In this document: positions 26,924 to 34,865 of the stretch, in pieces
How positions within the stretch are numbered: the first letter of the stretch is position 1
Layout of the letters: each line of letters starts with the position of its first letter
Assembly: GCF_000737785.1 (NCBI RefSeq)
Contig: NZ_JPRO01000024.1
Location: forward strand, 25,664 to 89,663
Length of the DNA stretch: 64,000 nt
DNA from: Chryseobacterium luteum
GTDB lineage: Bacteria; Bacteroidota; Bacteroidia; Flavobacteriales; Weeksellaceae
Direction: 5' to 3'
Position numbers and translations under genes: made by a program
The notes under the pieces: generated by a model
What the model saw: the letters and a program-made list of their open reading frames with translations, nothing else
Database searches by the model: none
What the model was told of the DNA's origin: nothing

Positions 26924-28222
26924 ATGAAAAGATTAACTTTAATTGCTTTTGCAGCATTATCTCTTACAGCTTGTCAGAATGACCATTTGGCAGATTCTTC
27001 CACTCCTTTCGAAATGAAGTCTGCGTCTGCTGAATATATTACGGCATCTGCACTTCCTGTAACCCCAGTAAGCGGTGCTATCACTTCCAATACAACTTGG
27101 AGCGGTGTTGTAGAGCTTGACGGTATCGTAACTGTTAAAGGCGGTGCTACATTGACGATCCAGCCTGGAACTTTCATTAAAGCAAAACCCAACTCAACCA
27201 ATACAGCTACAGGAGTTTTGGTAATCTCTAAAACAGGTAAGATCAATGCTACCGGTACAGAATCTCAGCCTATTATTTTTACAAGTCATAAACTGTTAGA
27301 TGGAAACGAAGATACAACGGCTGCTCCCGGTGACTTTGGTGGTGTTATTATTTTAGGGGATGCTCCTACCAATACACCTTCTACTAAAACTATTGAAGGA
27401 TTAAGCGGTTCGGATTTCTTTTACGGAGGTACCAATGCATCTCATAATGCAGGAACTTTGAAATATGTCCGTATTGAATTTGCAGGATTCGATCTTTTCG
27501 CTCCAAACTCAGGAAACGAGATCAACGGTCTTACTTTAGGAGGAGTAGGAAACGGAACTACATTGGACCACATCCAGGTATCTTACGGTAAAGATGATTC
27601 TTTCGAATTCTTCGGAGGAACTGTTAATGCTTCTAGCCTGGTTTCTTTTGCTGCGGATGATGATAACTTTGATTTCGACAACGGATATACTGGAACCATT
27701 ACTTGTGCTCTTGCTTTGGCAGATTACAATTCTACACACAGTCTTAGCGGATCCAGCCCGGACTCTAACGGTATCGAGCTTGATAACAACGCAGAAGGTA
27801 CTTCTACACCGCTTATTACAAATCCAGTGATCAACAATCTTACAATCATTGGGGCTAAAAACGGAATAGCAGGACAAGGTTCAGCTTACGAAAACGGGAT
27901 CCACATCAGAAGAAGTGGTAAACTGACGTTAAACAACGCTTTTGTAACAGGATATCCTGTAGGAATCAAAGTAGAAGGTACAGGTTCTGAACTTTCTTCA
28001 GCTTCCACTTTCAGCACGATCAAGGTACACGGATTTACAACTTCTGTTACAGGTACAGGAACAGCATCAATCCCTGCTGCAAACCTATTGACAGGAACTA
28101 CAGCTTCAGCATGGGGTATGAGCCAGCCGTTCTTCAACGACGGACCATGGAACGTATCTCCTAGAAACTGTGGAAACTTCCAGGGTGCATGGACGAAATA
28201 TAACTTCTCTATTCAGGAATAA
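26924..28222 (+). CDS. Beta-helix-like lipoprotein, paralogue 2
   Basis: 432 residues, lipobox LTAC with Cys17. Sequence and layout follow paralogue 1 throughout (TVKGGATLTIQPGTFIKAK, GVLVISKTGKINATGTESQPIIFTS, FGGVIILGDAP). The last third is almost identical at the nucleotide level, which points to recent duplication or gene conversion. Codon choice looks more optimised than in paralogue 1 (more GGT, GCT, AAC), so it may be the more strongly expressed copy. It ends at a strong terminator, closing the receptor operon. Confidence 0.8.
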   Translation: MKRLTLIAFAALSLTACQNDHLADSSTPFEMKSASAEYITASALPVTPVSGAITSNTTWSGVVELDGIVTVKGGATLTIQPGTFIKAKPNSTNTATGVLVISKTGKINATGTESQPIIFTSHKLLDGNEDTTAAPGDFGGVIILGDAPTNTPSTKTIEGLSGSDFFYGGTNASHNAGTLKYVRIEFAGFDLFAPNSGNEINGLTLGGVGNGTTLDHIQVSYGKDDSFEFFGGTVNASSLVSFAADDDNFDFDNGYTGTITCALALADYNSTHSLSGSSPDSNGIELDNNAEGTSTPLITNPVINNLTIIGAKNGIAGQGSAYENGIHIRRSGKLTLNNAFVTGYPVGIKVEGTGSELSSASTFSTIKVHGFTTSVTGTGTASIPAANLLTGTTASAWGMSQPFFNDGPWNVSPRNCGNFQGAWTKYNFSIQE

Positions 28223-28232
28223 AACTTTAAAT

Positions 28233-28270
28233 GCAGGGGAAGCTTCCCATGTCTTCCCCTGCTTTTTTTA
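28233..28270 (+). terminator. Intrinsic terminator after paralogue 2
   Basis: GCAGGGGAAG (28233-28242) and CTTCCCCTGC (28253-28262) form a perfect 10-bp stem followed by a run of seven T. Confidence 0.92.
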
Positions 28271-28301
28271 TTATTCAAAAAAACTCTAATAAATCAGTAT
28301 T

Positions 28302-29225
28302 ATGAAAAAACTATTTTTATTATCTATTGTATTGGTATCACAGGCTGCGGCTGCGCAGTTTCAGGTATGGAGCAATTCTTTTGACAATCCGGCTGACCTT
28401 CAGGGATGGACTGCCCATGACCTTAACAACAACGGAAACGGATGGGTTCAGGGACAGAATATCTATCATAACGGTACTGCTTTGACTTATGGCACATCCG
28501 GTGTTCTCCGTTATTCTGTAAGTCTGGTTCCAACAGGAAATGCTGCCGGTTTCGGTGCCGAAAACGACTGGATCATTTCTCCGCAGATCAATCTGGAAGG
28601 AGCATCAGGAACAATCAGCCTGGCAGCTTATATCGGAAGACAGAGAACGTCACATCTTAACCTGGGCCGTGATCTTTTTATTTTTGTAAGCACACCACAA
28701 AAGCCGGTTCCTGATCTGGCAGATTTTCAGGCAATGACGGTGGATTCAGGAGGAAACGATATTCCAAGTCCGTACCGGATCATAGCAGGAACTACAGATA
28801 ATCCTTTCTCCAGTGATCTTACCCAGTTTACAGAAGACCTTGTTGATATTTCAGCATTTGCAGGCAAAAAAATCTATATAGGATTATGGTCCAACAGAAA
28901 GCCGAGCGGTAATAACCTGCAGAATATTAATATCGATGAAATGGCCATTTATGCTTCATCATTCCTGAGCACAAAAGACGTAAAGAAAAAAGACAATTTA
29001 ACGAAAATAGAAGAAAACCCTGTAAAGGAATTACTTCAGCTTAAACTTAATCCTGACTTTAAAGAAAACACTACTTCAGTTACCATTTACAATGTAGCCG
29101 GACAAAAGGTACTTTCAGTTCCATATAGCAGATCTCTCAATGTAGCATCATTGAATACAGGAATGTATATAGCAGAAGTTTCTGACGGAAAAACCACGGA
29201 AAGACTGAAGTTTATCAAAAAATAA
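28302..29225 (+). CDS. Secreted protein with choice-of-anchor J domain and T9SS tail
   Basis: 307 residues. Signal peptide is at 1-19 (LVSQAAAAQ). The body resembles the choice-of-anchor J/MAM-like jelly-roll fold (NDWIISPQINL, then a late beta-rich half). The last 75 residues, with VTIYNVAGQKVLSV and ending in TTERLKFIKK, form a type A C-terminal sorting domain, so the protein crosses the outer membrane by the type IX system and is kept at the surface or released. It lies in the receptor/protease block and could act on or bind the same ligand. Confidence 0.85.
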   Translation: MKKLFLLSIVLVSQAAAAQFQVWSNSFDNPADLQGWTAHDLNNNGNGWVQGQNIYHNGTALTYGTSGVLRYSVSLVPTGNAAGFGAENDWIISPQINLEGASGTISLAAYIGRQRTSHLNLGRDLFIFVSTPQKPVPDLADFQAMTVDSGGNDIPSPYRIIAGTTDNPFSSDLTQFTEDLVDISAFAGKKIYIGLWSNRKPSGNNLQNINIDEMAIYASSFLSTKDVKKKDNLTKIEENPVKELLQLKLNPDFKENTTSVTIYNVAGQKVLSVPYSRSLNVASLNTGMYIAEVSDGKTTERLKFIKK

Positions 29226-29361
29226 TCATTATCCACCAGCCTGTAGAAGATCCTGCAGGAAATAACCATGAAAACTTTAATTGATCAAAACAGATTTGAA
29301 GCTTCCCCGCAGAGAATTTTTGATCATCAATATATCCTCTTAGTTTTTTTATAATTATCCT

Positions 29362-29392
29362 ATTGTCCCGCACATTCACCGGGCGGGACAAT
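29362..29392. terminator. Hairpin between the T9SS cargo gene and the next lipoprotein
   Basis: ATTGTCCCGC and GCGGGACAAT form a perfect 10-bp stem with an 11-nt loop. There is a T-run before it and only a weak one after it, so it is a likely but imperfect terminator for the gene ending at 29225. Confidence 0.6.
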
Positions 29393-29429
29393 ATTTCTAA
29401 GGTAGATTTTATAATTTAAAATAATATAA

Positions 29430-30170
29430 ATGAATAAATTCATTGCACTGCTGTTTTTTATACTATGCGCTTCCTGCTCGGACAATAACGTTATGCAGCC
29501 GTTTGACAAATCGCAGAAACCAGCTGAGGTCAATATCAAAGGATACTCAAAGCCGGATGTGATTCAGCTGAGGCTTAACGGAACTCCGGTATCCATCAAC
29601 GGAAGCACTTCCTACACCAATAAAATAGAAACCCGACTTGATTTTGTCCTGGATGAAGGCGAAACAGACAGGCTGGGAATCTACAACAATGAAACAGGCC
29701 TCGAGGTTGCCCATTATAATATTACTTATGACAATATCAATGACTACAAGACTTTGAATTTCTTCAATCTTCCGGGCATCTTTCTCCAGGCTTCAGCCGT
29801 AAAACCACAGGTTAATCTTGGGAAAGTCGGTTTTGAACTCATTTTCCCCAACCTGGGTGAATATTCCGGCACTACGCTCACCAATGTAAAAGGAATTCTG
29901 AAAAGAGAGAATGGGGCAGTGCTTGCAGAATTTGAGACTATTGGAAAAGATAGTTTCACGGCAGTAAAAATATATGGCTTTTTCAGCAATACGGCTCCGG
30001 TTTACCTGGAACTGTATCAGCCCGGGACTTCCGTTCCCTATACCGGATCTGAGACCATTAAAGTAAAAATAAAACAGGATATGGGAGCCAACCTGATCGT
30101 TCTTCAGGAAAAAATAGAAAACGGGGTACTGACCGTTAAAGGAGATATTGATGTAGCTGATTATCTGTAA
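29430..30170 (+). CDS. Lipoprotein of unknown function, 246 aa
   Basis: Signal peptide with lipobox CASC (Cys16), then a beta-rich mature protein without recognised domains. The sequence shows Ig-like alternation (VIQLRLNGTPVSING, TLTNVKGILKRENGAVLAEFE). It lies 13 bp before the S41 peptidase gene in the same direction, so the two lipoproteins are co-transcribed. It may be a partner or regulator of that peptidase at the envelope. No function can be assigned. Confidence 0.75.
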   Translation: MNKFIALLFFILCASCSDNNVMQPFDKSQKPAEVNIKGYSKPDVIQLRLNGTPVSINGSTSYTNKIETRLDFVLDEGETDRLGIYNNETGLEVAHYNITYDNINDYKTLNFFNLPGIFLQASAVKPQVNLGKVGFELIFPNLGEYSGTTLTNVKGILKRENGAVLAEFETIGKDSFTAVKIYGFFSNTAPVYLELYQPGTSVPYTGSETIKVKIKQDMGANLIVLQEKIENGVLTVKGDIDVADYL

Positions 30171-30183
30171 TGACAGCCGTTCT

Positions 30184-31530
30184 ATGAAAAAATATTTTAA
30201 ATTTCAGTTAATACTGCTCGTTCTGGCTTCCGTCTTTATATTATCATGCAATAATAACGATGACGGTCCTGATTTTCCGGAAGGAAGTACAGAATCTGTG
30301 AATCTTTGGGTGCAGGACAGCATGAAAAGGTATTATTACTGGGCAGACCAAATGCCGGCTAAACCCGATTATCATCTTCCGGTGAAAGATTTTTTTAAAA
30401 GCCTGTTGTCTTCTCAGGACCGTTTTTCTTTTGCTGTAGATACCCAGGATCCTTCTTCCTATCCGCGTTCTGTAAGGAATATGTATGGTTTTGATTATGC
30501 CGTTGTACAGCTGCCCAATGGAAATGTAGCGACGACGGTAAAACTTGTCATGAAAAATTCTCCGGCATTCAATTCAGGTTTGGAAAGAGGGATGATGATC
30601 ACAAAGATCAACGGTAAAGCTATCACCGCAGCTAATGCAGAAGAATTAACCTCAGCCATTAAAGACCAGACCGTTATAGAATTGAGAGTAGGCCAGTGGA
30701 AAAATAACGCTGTTGCCGGTGAAAAGAACATTACGGTGTATTACGGCTATTCTTTTGAGCAGCCCCTGGAGTCTAAAATATTTGAAAAAAACGGTAAAAA
30801 AACAGGCTACCTTTATATTTATGACTTCCCGGATGGAATGACTCCGGCTCTGAACCAAAAATTTGCTGCGTTCAAAACAGCGGGAGTACAGGAACTGATT
30901 CTGGATCTGCGGTACAATTACGGAGGCTCGGTATCCTCTGCTGCTGCCCTTTGTTCACTGATTCCTCAGGCAATTTCACCATCATCTCCATTCATTATCT
31001 ATAAAGGAAACAAAAACGGGGGCGAAGTAAAAAGAACATTTGCCGAGCAGATAGCCTACGATCCTAATGCCCTTGATTTCAATAGTATTCGTTCTAATGC
31101 TTTGAATCTGAATAAAGTATATGTTCTTACATCCAACAGTACAGCTTCAGCCTCGGAGATCGTGATCAATAATCTTAAACCTTATATGCAGGTCATCCAG
31201 GTAGGAGATGTGACGTTGGGTAAAGATATGGCCGGATTTATGGTAGAAGACAAAAGAAAACCAAAAAAAATCTCATGGCAGCTTCATCCCGTTATTTATA
31301 AAGTTTTCAATGCGAATGGAGAAGGAGCTTACAGCAACGGAATTTCCCCACAGATTGCAGCCGGTGAATATGCTTCTCTGCCACTGCTTCCGTTGGGAGA
31401 TTCAGAAGAAACCTTAATTTCGTCCGCCTTGAACAATATTTATTCAAAATCGGCAGGCAAAAATGCTTTGGACCAAAGTGTTAAAATTTTATTTCAAAGT
31501 GATACGCCTTCTGCAGCCATCGGAAAGTGA
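30184..31530 (+). CDS. S41-family peptidase lipoprotein (C-terminal processing protease type)
   Basis: 448 residues. Lipobox ILSC (Cys22). A PDZ domain lies at about 105-180 (SPAFNSGLERGMMITKINGKAI). The peptidase core follows (ELILDLRYNYGG; STASASEIVINNLKPY around residues 320-335, the serine nucleophile region; GDVTLGKDMAG with the general-base lysine). These lipid-anchored S41 enzymes cut C-terminal tails of extracytoplasmic proteins. Start and lipobox agree with ATG 30184. It overlaps the unrelated frame of the small gene that follows but not its chosen start. Confidence 0.9.
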   Translation: MKKYFKFQLILLVLASVFILSCNNNDDGPDFPEGSTESVNLWVQDSMKRYYYWADQMPAKPDYHLPVKDFFKSLLSSQDRFSFAVDTQDPSSYPRSVRNMYGFDYAVVQLPNGNVATTVKLVMKNSPAFNSGLERGMMITKINGKAITAANAEELTSAIKDQTVIELRVGQWKNNAVAGEKNITVYYGYSFEQPLESKIFEKNGKKTGYLYIYDFPDGMTPALNQKFAAFKTAGVQELILDLRYNYGGSVSSAAALCSLIPQAISPSSPFIIYKGNKNGGEVKRTFAEQIAYDPNALDFNSIRSNALNLNKVYVLTSNSTASASEIVINNLKPYMQVIQVGDVTLGKDMAGFMVEDKRKPKKISWQLHPVIYKVFNANGEGAYSNGISPQIAAGEYASLPLLPLGDSEETLISSALNNIYSKSAGKNALDQSVKILFQSDTPSAAIGK

Positions 31531-31558
31531 CCATTTTTTAATACATAAACCAACAGCC

Positions 31559-31831
31559 ATGCAGGGAATAGAACCTAAATTTCACAGCAGCCTAACAGAC
31601 CGTATGGAATATTACCGAGGTCTGCTGAAAAAGGCAGCCGGTGATCCTGATATCCAGCCTTCTGATATGATTTCTAAGATTTCAGAATTAAGTGGACTGT
31701 ACGAAGATTATCTGGCTCAAAAGAGACAATTGGAAAGAAGCATAAAAAATTACAGACAATATCACAGCGATCTGCGAAAACAGCTGACTTTACGGGTAAA
31801 GGAGTTGAAAAGAAAAGTGAAACAGAAGTGA
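31559..31831 (+). CDS. Small coiled-coil protein, 90 aa
   Basis: Start at ATG 31559 (MQGIEPKFHSSLTD), chosen over the in-frame ATG at 31463 because that would overlap the peptidase gene. The protein is strongly helical and basic at the end (QKRQLERSIKNYRQYHSDLRKQL), likely one coiled coil, with no signal peptide. It follows the peptidase gene by 28 bp. I do not recognise the family; a structural or regulatory role is possible. Confidence 0.6.
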   Translation: MQGIEPKFHSSLTDRMEYYRGLLKKAAGDPDIQPSDMISKISELSGLYEDYLAQKRQLERSIKNYRQYHSDLRKQLTLRVKELKRKVKQK

Positions 31832-32053
31832 TTTTATTTCACCCATAAAAGTCTGTATTTAAATAAGCTAAAATTTAATTGTGATTCGTGCATTCGTGGC
31901 AAAAAGATAAATTTCAAATCTCCTGAAAGACAATACTCCAAAATATTTTTTACTCAGGTTTAATTATTATTTTTACTCTTAATTATAGCCGTACCGGAAA
32001 AGGAAAAGCTGTACCCGTTATTGAATAATCATGAAATCCGTGAACCTTAAAAT

Positions 32054-32623
32054 ATGAATGCAGAATTTTCAAAGGAATTAATTCAGCTGGCTGAAAAAGA
32101 TCTGTCCGTCAGAGAAAGACTGGCTTCTGAGGGTAAGCTTTCCGGCGGATATCATCCTGAAATGGAGCTGATTCACAGGCAAAACGCAGCAAGGCTTCGG
32201 GAAATCATCAAAAGTATAGGATTTCCGACGGTTTCAAAAGTAGGGGAGAAAGCCGGTGACGCTGCATGGCTGGTTATTCAGCATTCTATTGGTGAACCTG
32301 AATTTATGAAAGAATGTTATACAATGATGATTGAAAATAAAAATGATATCAATCCTTTAAATATAGCTTATCTCTACGACAGGATCCAGGTTTTTCAGAG
32401 CCAGCCTCAACGGTATGGTACACAGCTGACCGGGGAAGGAACTATATTCCCTGTAGAAGATAAAAACCATCTCAATGAAGAACGCCTGAAAGTACATTTG
32501 CCACTTCTTTCCCGGGAAGAGATCAGCAGAATTTCCGGTGTAGAAAATATTCCGGAAATCGACGGAAAAGATGCAGACTACCTGTCATGGAGAATCAAAA
32601 CGGGATGGATCTCTGAGTCTTAA
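32054..32623 (+). CDS. DUF6624 family protein
   Basis: 189 residues. I recognise the DUF6624 pattern: an N-terminal helix (LIQLAEKDLSVRERLASEG), the core DAAWLVIQHSIGEPEFM, and the characteristic YLYDRIQVFQSQPQRYGTQL. No signal peptide is present, so it is cytoplasmic. The family is widespread in bacteria without known function. The gene stands alone between an intergenic stretch and the broken amidohydrolase. Confidence 0.82.
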   Translation: MNAEFSKELIQLAEKDLSVRERLASEGKLSGGYHPEMELIHRQNAARLREIIKSIGFPTVSKVGEKAGDAAWLVIQHSIGEPEFMKECYTMMIENKNDINPLNIAYLYDRIQVFQSQPQRYGTQLTGEGTIFPVEDKNHLNEERLKVHLPLLSREEISRISGVENIPEIDGKDADYLSWRIKTGWISES

Positions 32624-32789
32624 GGATTGAAAGTAATGATATGGGATGATTAAACCTTATTTTCTAAACTTCGCAGGGCCTTAACACGAAATAGAATTAT
32701 CAATCCCTTTTGACTACAATTATCTGACATTAGACTACAGCCGTTTTTTTAATTGTGCTGAACTTTGCATTAATAAATCAACAGCTATA

Positions 32790-33041
32790 ATGAAACTGAT
32801 CGCGATAGAAGAACATTTTCTGACAAAAGAAGTCAAAGATGAATGGCAAAAAAATGCCGGTAAAGATGACCTGACCCATAAGCTTCACTTTGGTGAAATT
32901 GAAAATCGTTTGGAAGATATTGAAGGTTCACGCCTTCAACTGATGGACGAAACAGGTATAGACGTGCAGGTGCTTTCGCTTACGAGCCCAAGTTTGCACA
33001 ATTTAGGAAGTGAAAGCATCAATCAACAACATAATTCATAA
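32790..33041 (+). pseudogene. Amidohydrolase fragment (N-terminus only)
   Basis: Reads MKLIAIEEHFLTKEV and continues to about residue 72 (DVQVLSLTSPSLHNLG) like the start of an amidohydrolase-2/resorcylate decarboxylase-type enzyme. It includes the IEEHF motif that supplies metal ligands, then runs out at 33005-33041 into unrelated sequence. More than three quarters of the enzyme is missing. The junction leads directly into an AraC fragment in another frame, so a deletion has fused two genes. Confidence 0.75.
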
Positions 33042-33510
33042 TATCCGCCAAGAATGCCTTTCAAATATCGATAAGTTCAGCAGGCAGATCATTGTATCTC
33101 AGGTTGAGTGTTTGCTGAGTTATTCGGAACGTTTTTACCACCGTCAGTTTATCACCAGAGAAAAGTCCAATCATCAGATCTTAGTACGTTTGGAAAACGT
33201 ATTGACGGACTACTTTAATAGTGATGACCTTGTTTGCAAAGGCTTACCGACCGTTGAATTCATTGCCGGTAGCCTAAATATATCGACAAAATATCTAAGC
33301 GGTTTACTTAAAGTATTGACGGGACAAAGCACACAGCAACACATACATGACAAGTTGATTGAAAAGGCCAAGGAAAAATTATCGACTACGGATTTGTCCG
33401 TTAATGAAATTGCCTACGAATTGGGCTTTGAACATTCGCAGTCGTTCAGCAAGTTGTTTAAGACAAAGACCAGGCTTTCACCATTGAAATTTAGGGGATC
33501 ATTTAATTGA
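33010..33510 (+). pseudogene. AraC-family regulator, N-terminally truncated
   Basis: The last 160 or so residues of an AraC regulator. They include the linker NIDKFSRQIIVSQVECLLSY and the DNA-binding domain (VEFIAGSLNISTKYLSGLLKVLTG, then LSVNEIAYELGFEHSQSFSKLFKT). Family members have a cupin-like sensor domain of over 100 residues before this, which is missing. An ATG at 33010 could still give a 166-residue protein with a full DNA-binding domain, so residual activity is not excluded. Confidence 0.7.
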
Positions 33511-33522
33511 TGCAACCGGGGA

Positions 33523-33855
33523 TCATTCCTCACTAATTTTCTTTCTGTGGTTTTTACCCCATAAAATCATTTCTTTAATAACAGGCAATAGGGAATGCAT
33601 GTAGTGGGACACTTTGTATTCAACTGCAAGCGGTGATTGATAAACCGTCCTGATTACTAACTTATTCTCTTCAAGGTGTTTTAATTCTTTTGACAAAACC
33701 CTGGTTGTAATTAAAGGCATACTTCGCTGTATATCACGAAAGCGATAATTGCCACTGTGTATTGCTCTGAGTATTGGGAGCTTCCACTTTCCGCCTACGA
33801 CAAACAGGGTGTCTTGTAAATATTTCAATGCCTGTTCTTCTGTCATTCCTTTCAT
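33523..33855 (-). CDS. HxlR-family transcriptional regulator
   Basis: 110 residues with the winged-helix pattern of HxlR: VVGGKWKLPILRAIHSGNYRFRDIQRSMPLITTRVLSKELKHLEENKLVIR, then a conserved C-terminal WGKNHRKK. It lacks the N-terminal cysteine found in redox-sensing members. It is divergent from the FISUMP gene at 33950, and the space between them has paired TTGGTATC repeats that look like its operator. Confidence 0.88.
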   Translation of the reverse strand: MKGMTEEQALKYLQDTLFVVGGKWKLPILRAIHSGNYRFRDIQRSMPLITTRVLSKELKHLEENKLVIRTVYQSPLAVEYKVSHYMHSLLPVIKEMILWGKNHRKKISEE

Positions 33856-33866
33856 AACAAACCGTT

Positions 33867-33892
33867 TTGGTATCCTTTAGGATATTGGTATC
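33867..33892. promoter_or_regulatory. Probable HxlR operator
   Basis: Two direct TTGGTATC repeats (33867-33874 and 33885-33892) flank a palindrome TATCCT-tt-AGGATA (33871-33884). Immediately right of it a minus-strand TACTTTTG (33899-33892) fits the -7 box of the HxlR gene, so the site would allow autoregulation. Confidence 0.5.
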
Positions 33893-33949
33893 AAAAGTAC
33901 ACCAGTTTTAGAGATATATTTGCATACAGCAATCAAAAAAATAATAGAC

Positions 33950-34552
33950 ATGAACACAGACATAGTTACTGATATTGATGGCAATATTTATCACACAATA
34001 TCTATTGGAACACAAGTATGGATGGTGGAAAATTTAAAAACCACCAAATACAACGATGGTACTGAAATTCCATTGATAGTTGATACGGCTGAGGCTTGGT
34101 ATGAGCTAAATTCACCAGGATATTGCTGGTATAATGATGATAAGTTTAATAAGGAAACTACAGGCGCTTTGTATAATTGGCACGCATTAAATACCGGTAA
34201 ACTATCCCCTAAAGGTTGGCACATACCAACAGATAAAGAATGGTCGATATTGGCAGAATTTCTTGGTGGCGAAATGGTAGCGGGTGGAAAAATGAAAGCA
34301 ACTGGCACGGAATTTTGGTCAGTCCCAAACACCGGTGCAACAAATTCAAGTGGATTCGTCGCTTTATACAGCAGTTTTCGTGGTAAAAGCGGATTTATTC
34401 CTTCAAGCAATGGCACGCTATTATTTTGGAGCAGCACAGCCTTTGACGATATAGATGCCTGGGCTTGGTATTTGCGATTCGACAGCGAAGCTTTAGGTAG
34501 AAACCACGGTGGAAAATATCACGGCTTTTCCGTACGATGCTTGAAAGATTAG
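33950..34552 (+). CDS. FISUMP-domain protein without a signal peptide
   Basis: 200 residues from ATG 33950, which follows a TATATTTG box at 33915-33922; the longer TTG start would be upstream of transcription. The protein is one Fibrobacter succinogenes major paralogous domain: GNIYHTISIGTQVWMVENLKTTKYNDGTEI, GALYNWHAL, PKGWHIPTDKEWSIL and a final GFSVRCLKD. Such domains are usually exported or surface-attached, but here no signal, lipobox or sorting tail is present. It may be truncated or cytoplasmic. Divergent from an HxlR regulator, which probably controls it. Confidence 0.82.
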   Translation: MNTDIVTDIDGNIYHTISIGTQVWMVENLKTTKYNDGTEIPLIVDTAEAWYELNSPGYCWYNDDKFNKETTGALYNWHALNTGKLSPKGWHIPTDKEWSILAEFLGGEMVAGGKMKATGTEFWSVPNTGATNSSGFVALYSSFRGKSGFIPSSNGTLLFWSSTAFDDIDAWAWYLRFDSEALGRNHGGKYHGFSVRCLKD

Positions 34553-34831
34553 TAAACACTAAAGTACAAAAATGCTTTTCAAGCAGGATTAAATAACTAC
34601 GAAACAGTATTGAGGGGAATGATAGGATAGTCTATAAATAATGAAACTATTAATGGTTTGATATTACAAAAATCATAGAATCAGCCAATATTTTTTATAC
34701 AGTTATCAGTGATAACGATGTAAAATGGATAAGTATTGATAGGAAATTCCAGATCGTTAAAAGAACATGTTATTCAGGCGTTTTTTTACTCTTCGAATCG
34801 TAAATTATAATACTGCCTGTTGTAAAAACTG

Positions 34832-34839
34832 TATATTTG
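34832..34839 (+). promoter_or_regulatory. -7 box of the BCCT transporter gene
   Basis: TATATTTG, 26 bp before ATG 34866. Its position after the longer in-frame start at 34767 supports the shorter protein. Confidence 0.45.
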
Positions 34840-34865
34840 AAAGTATTCTAACAATTCTCTTTTTT

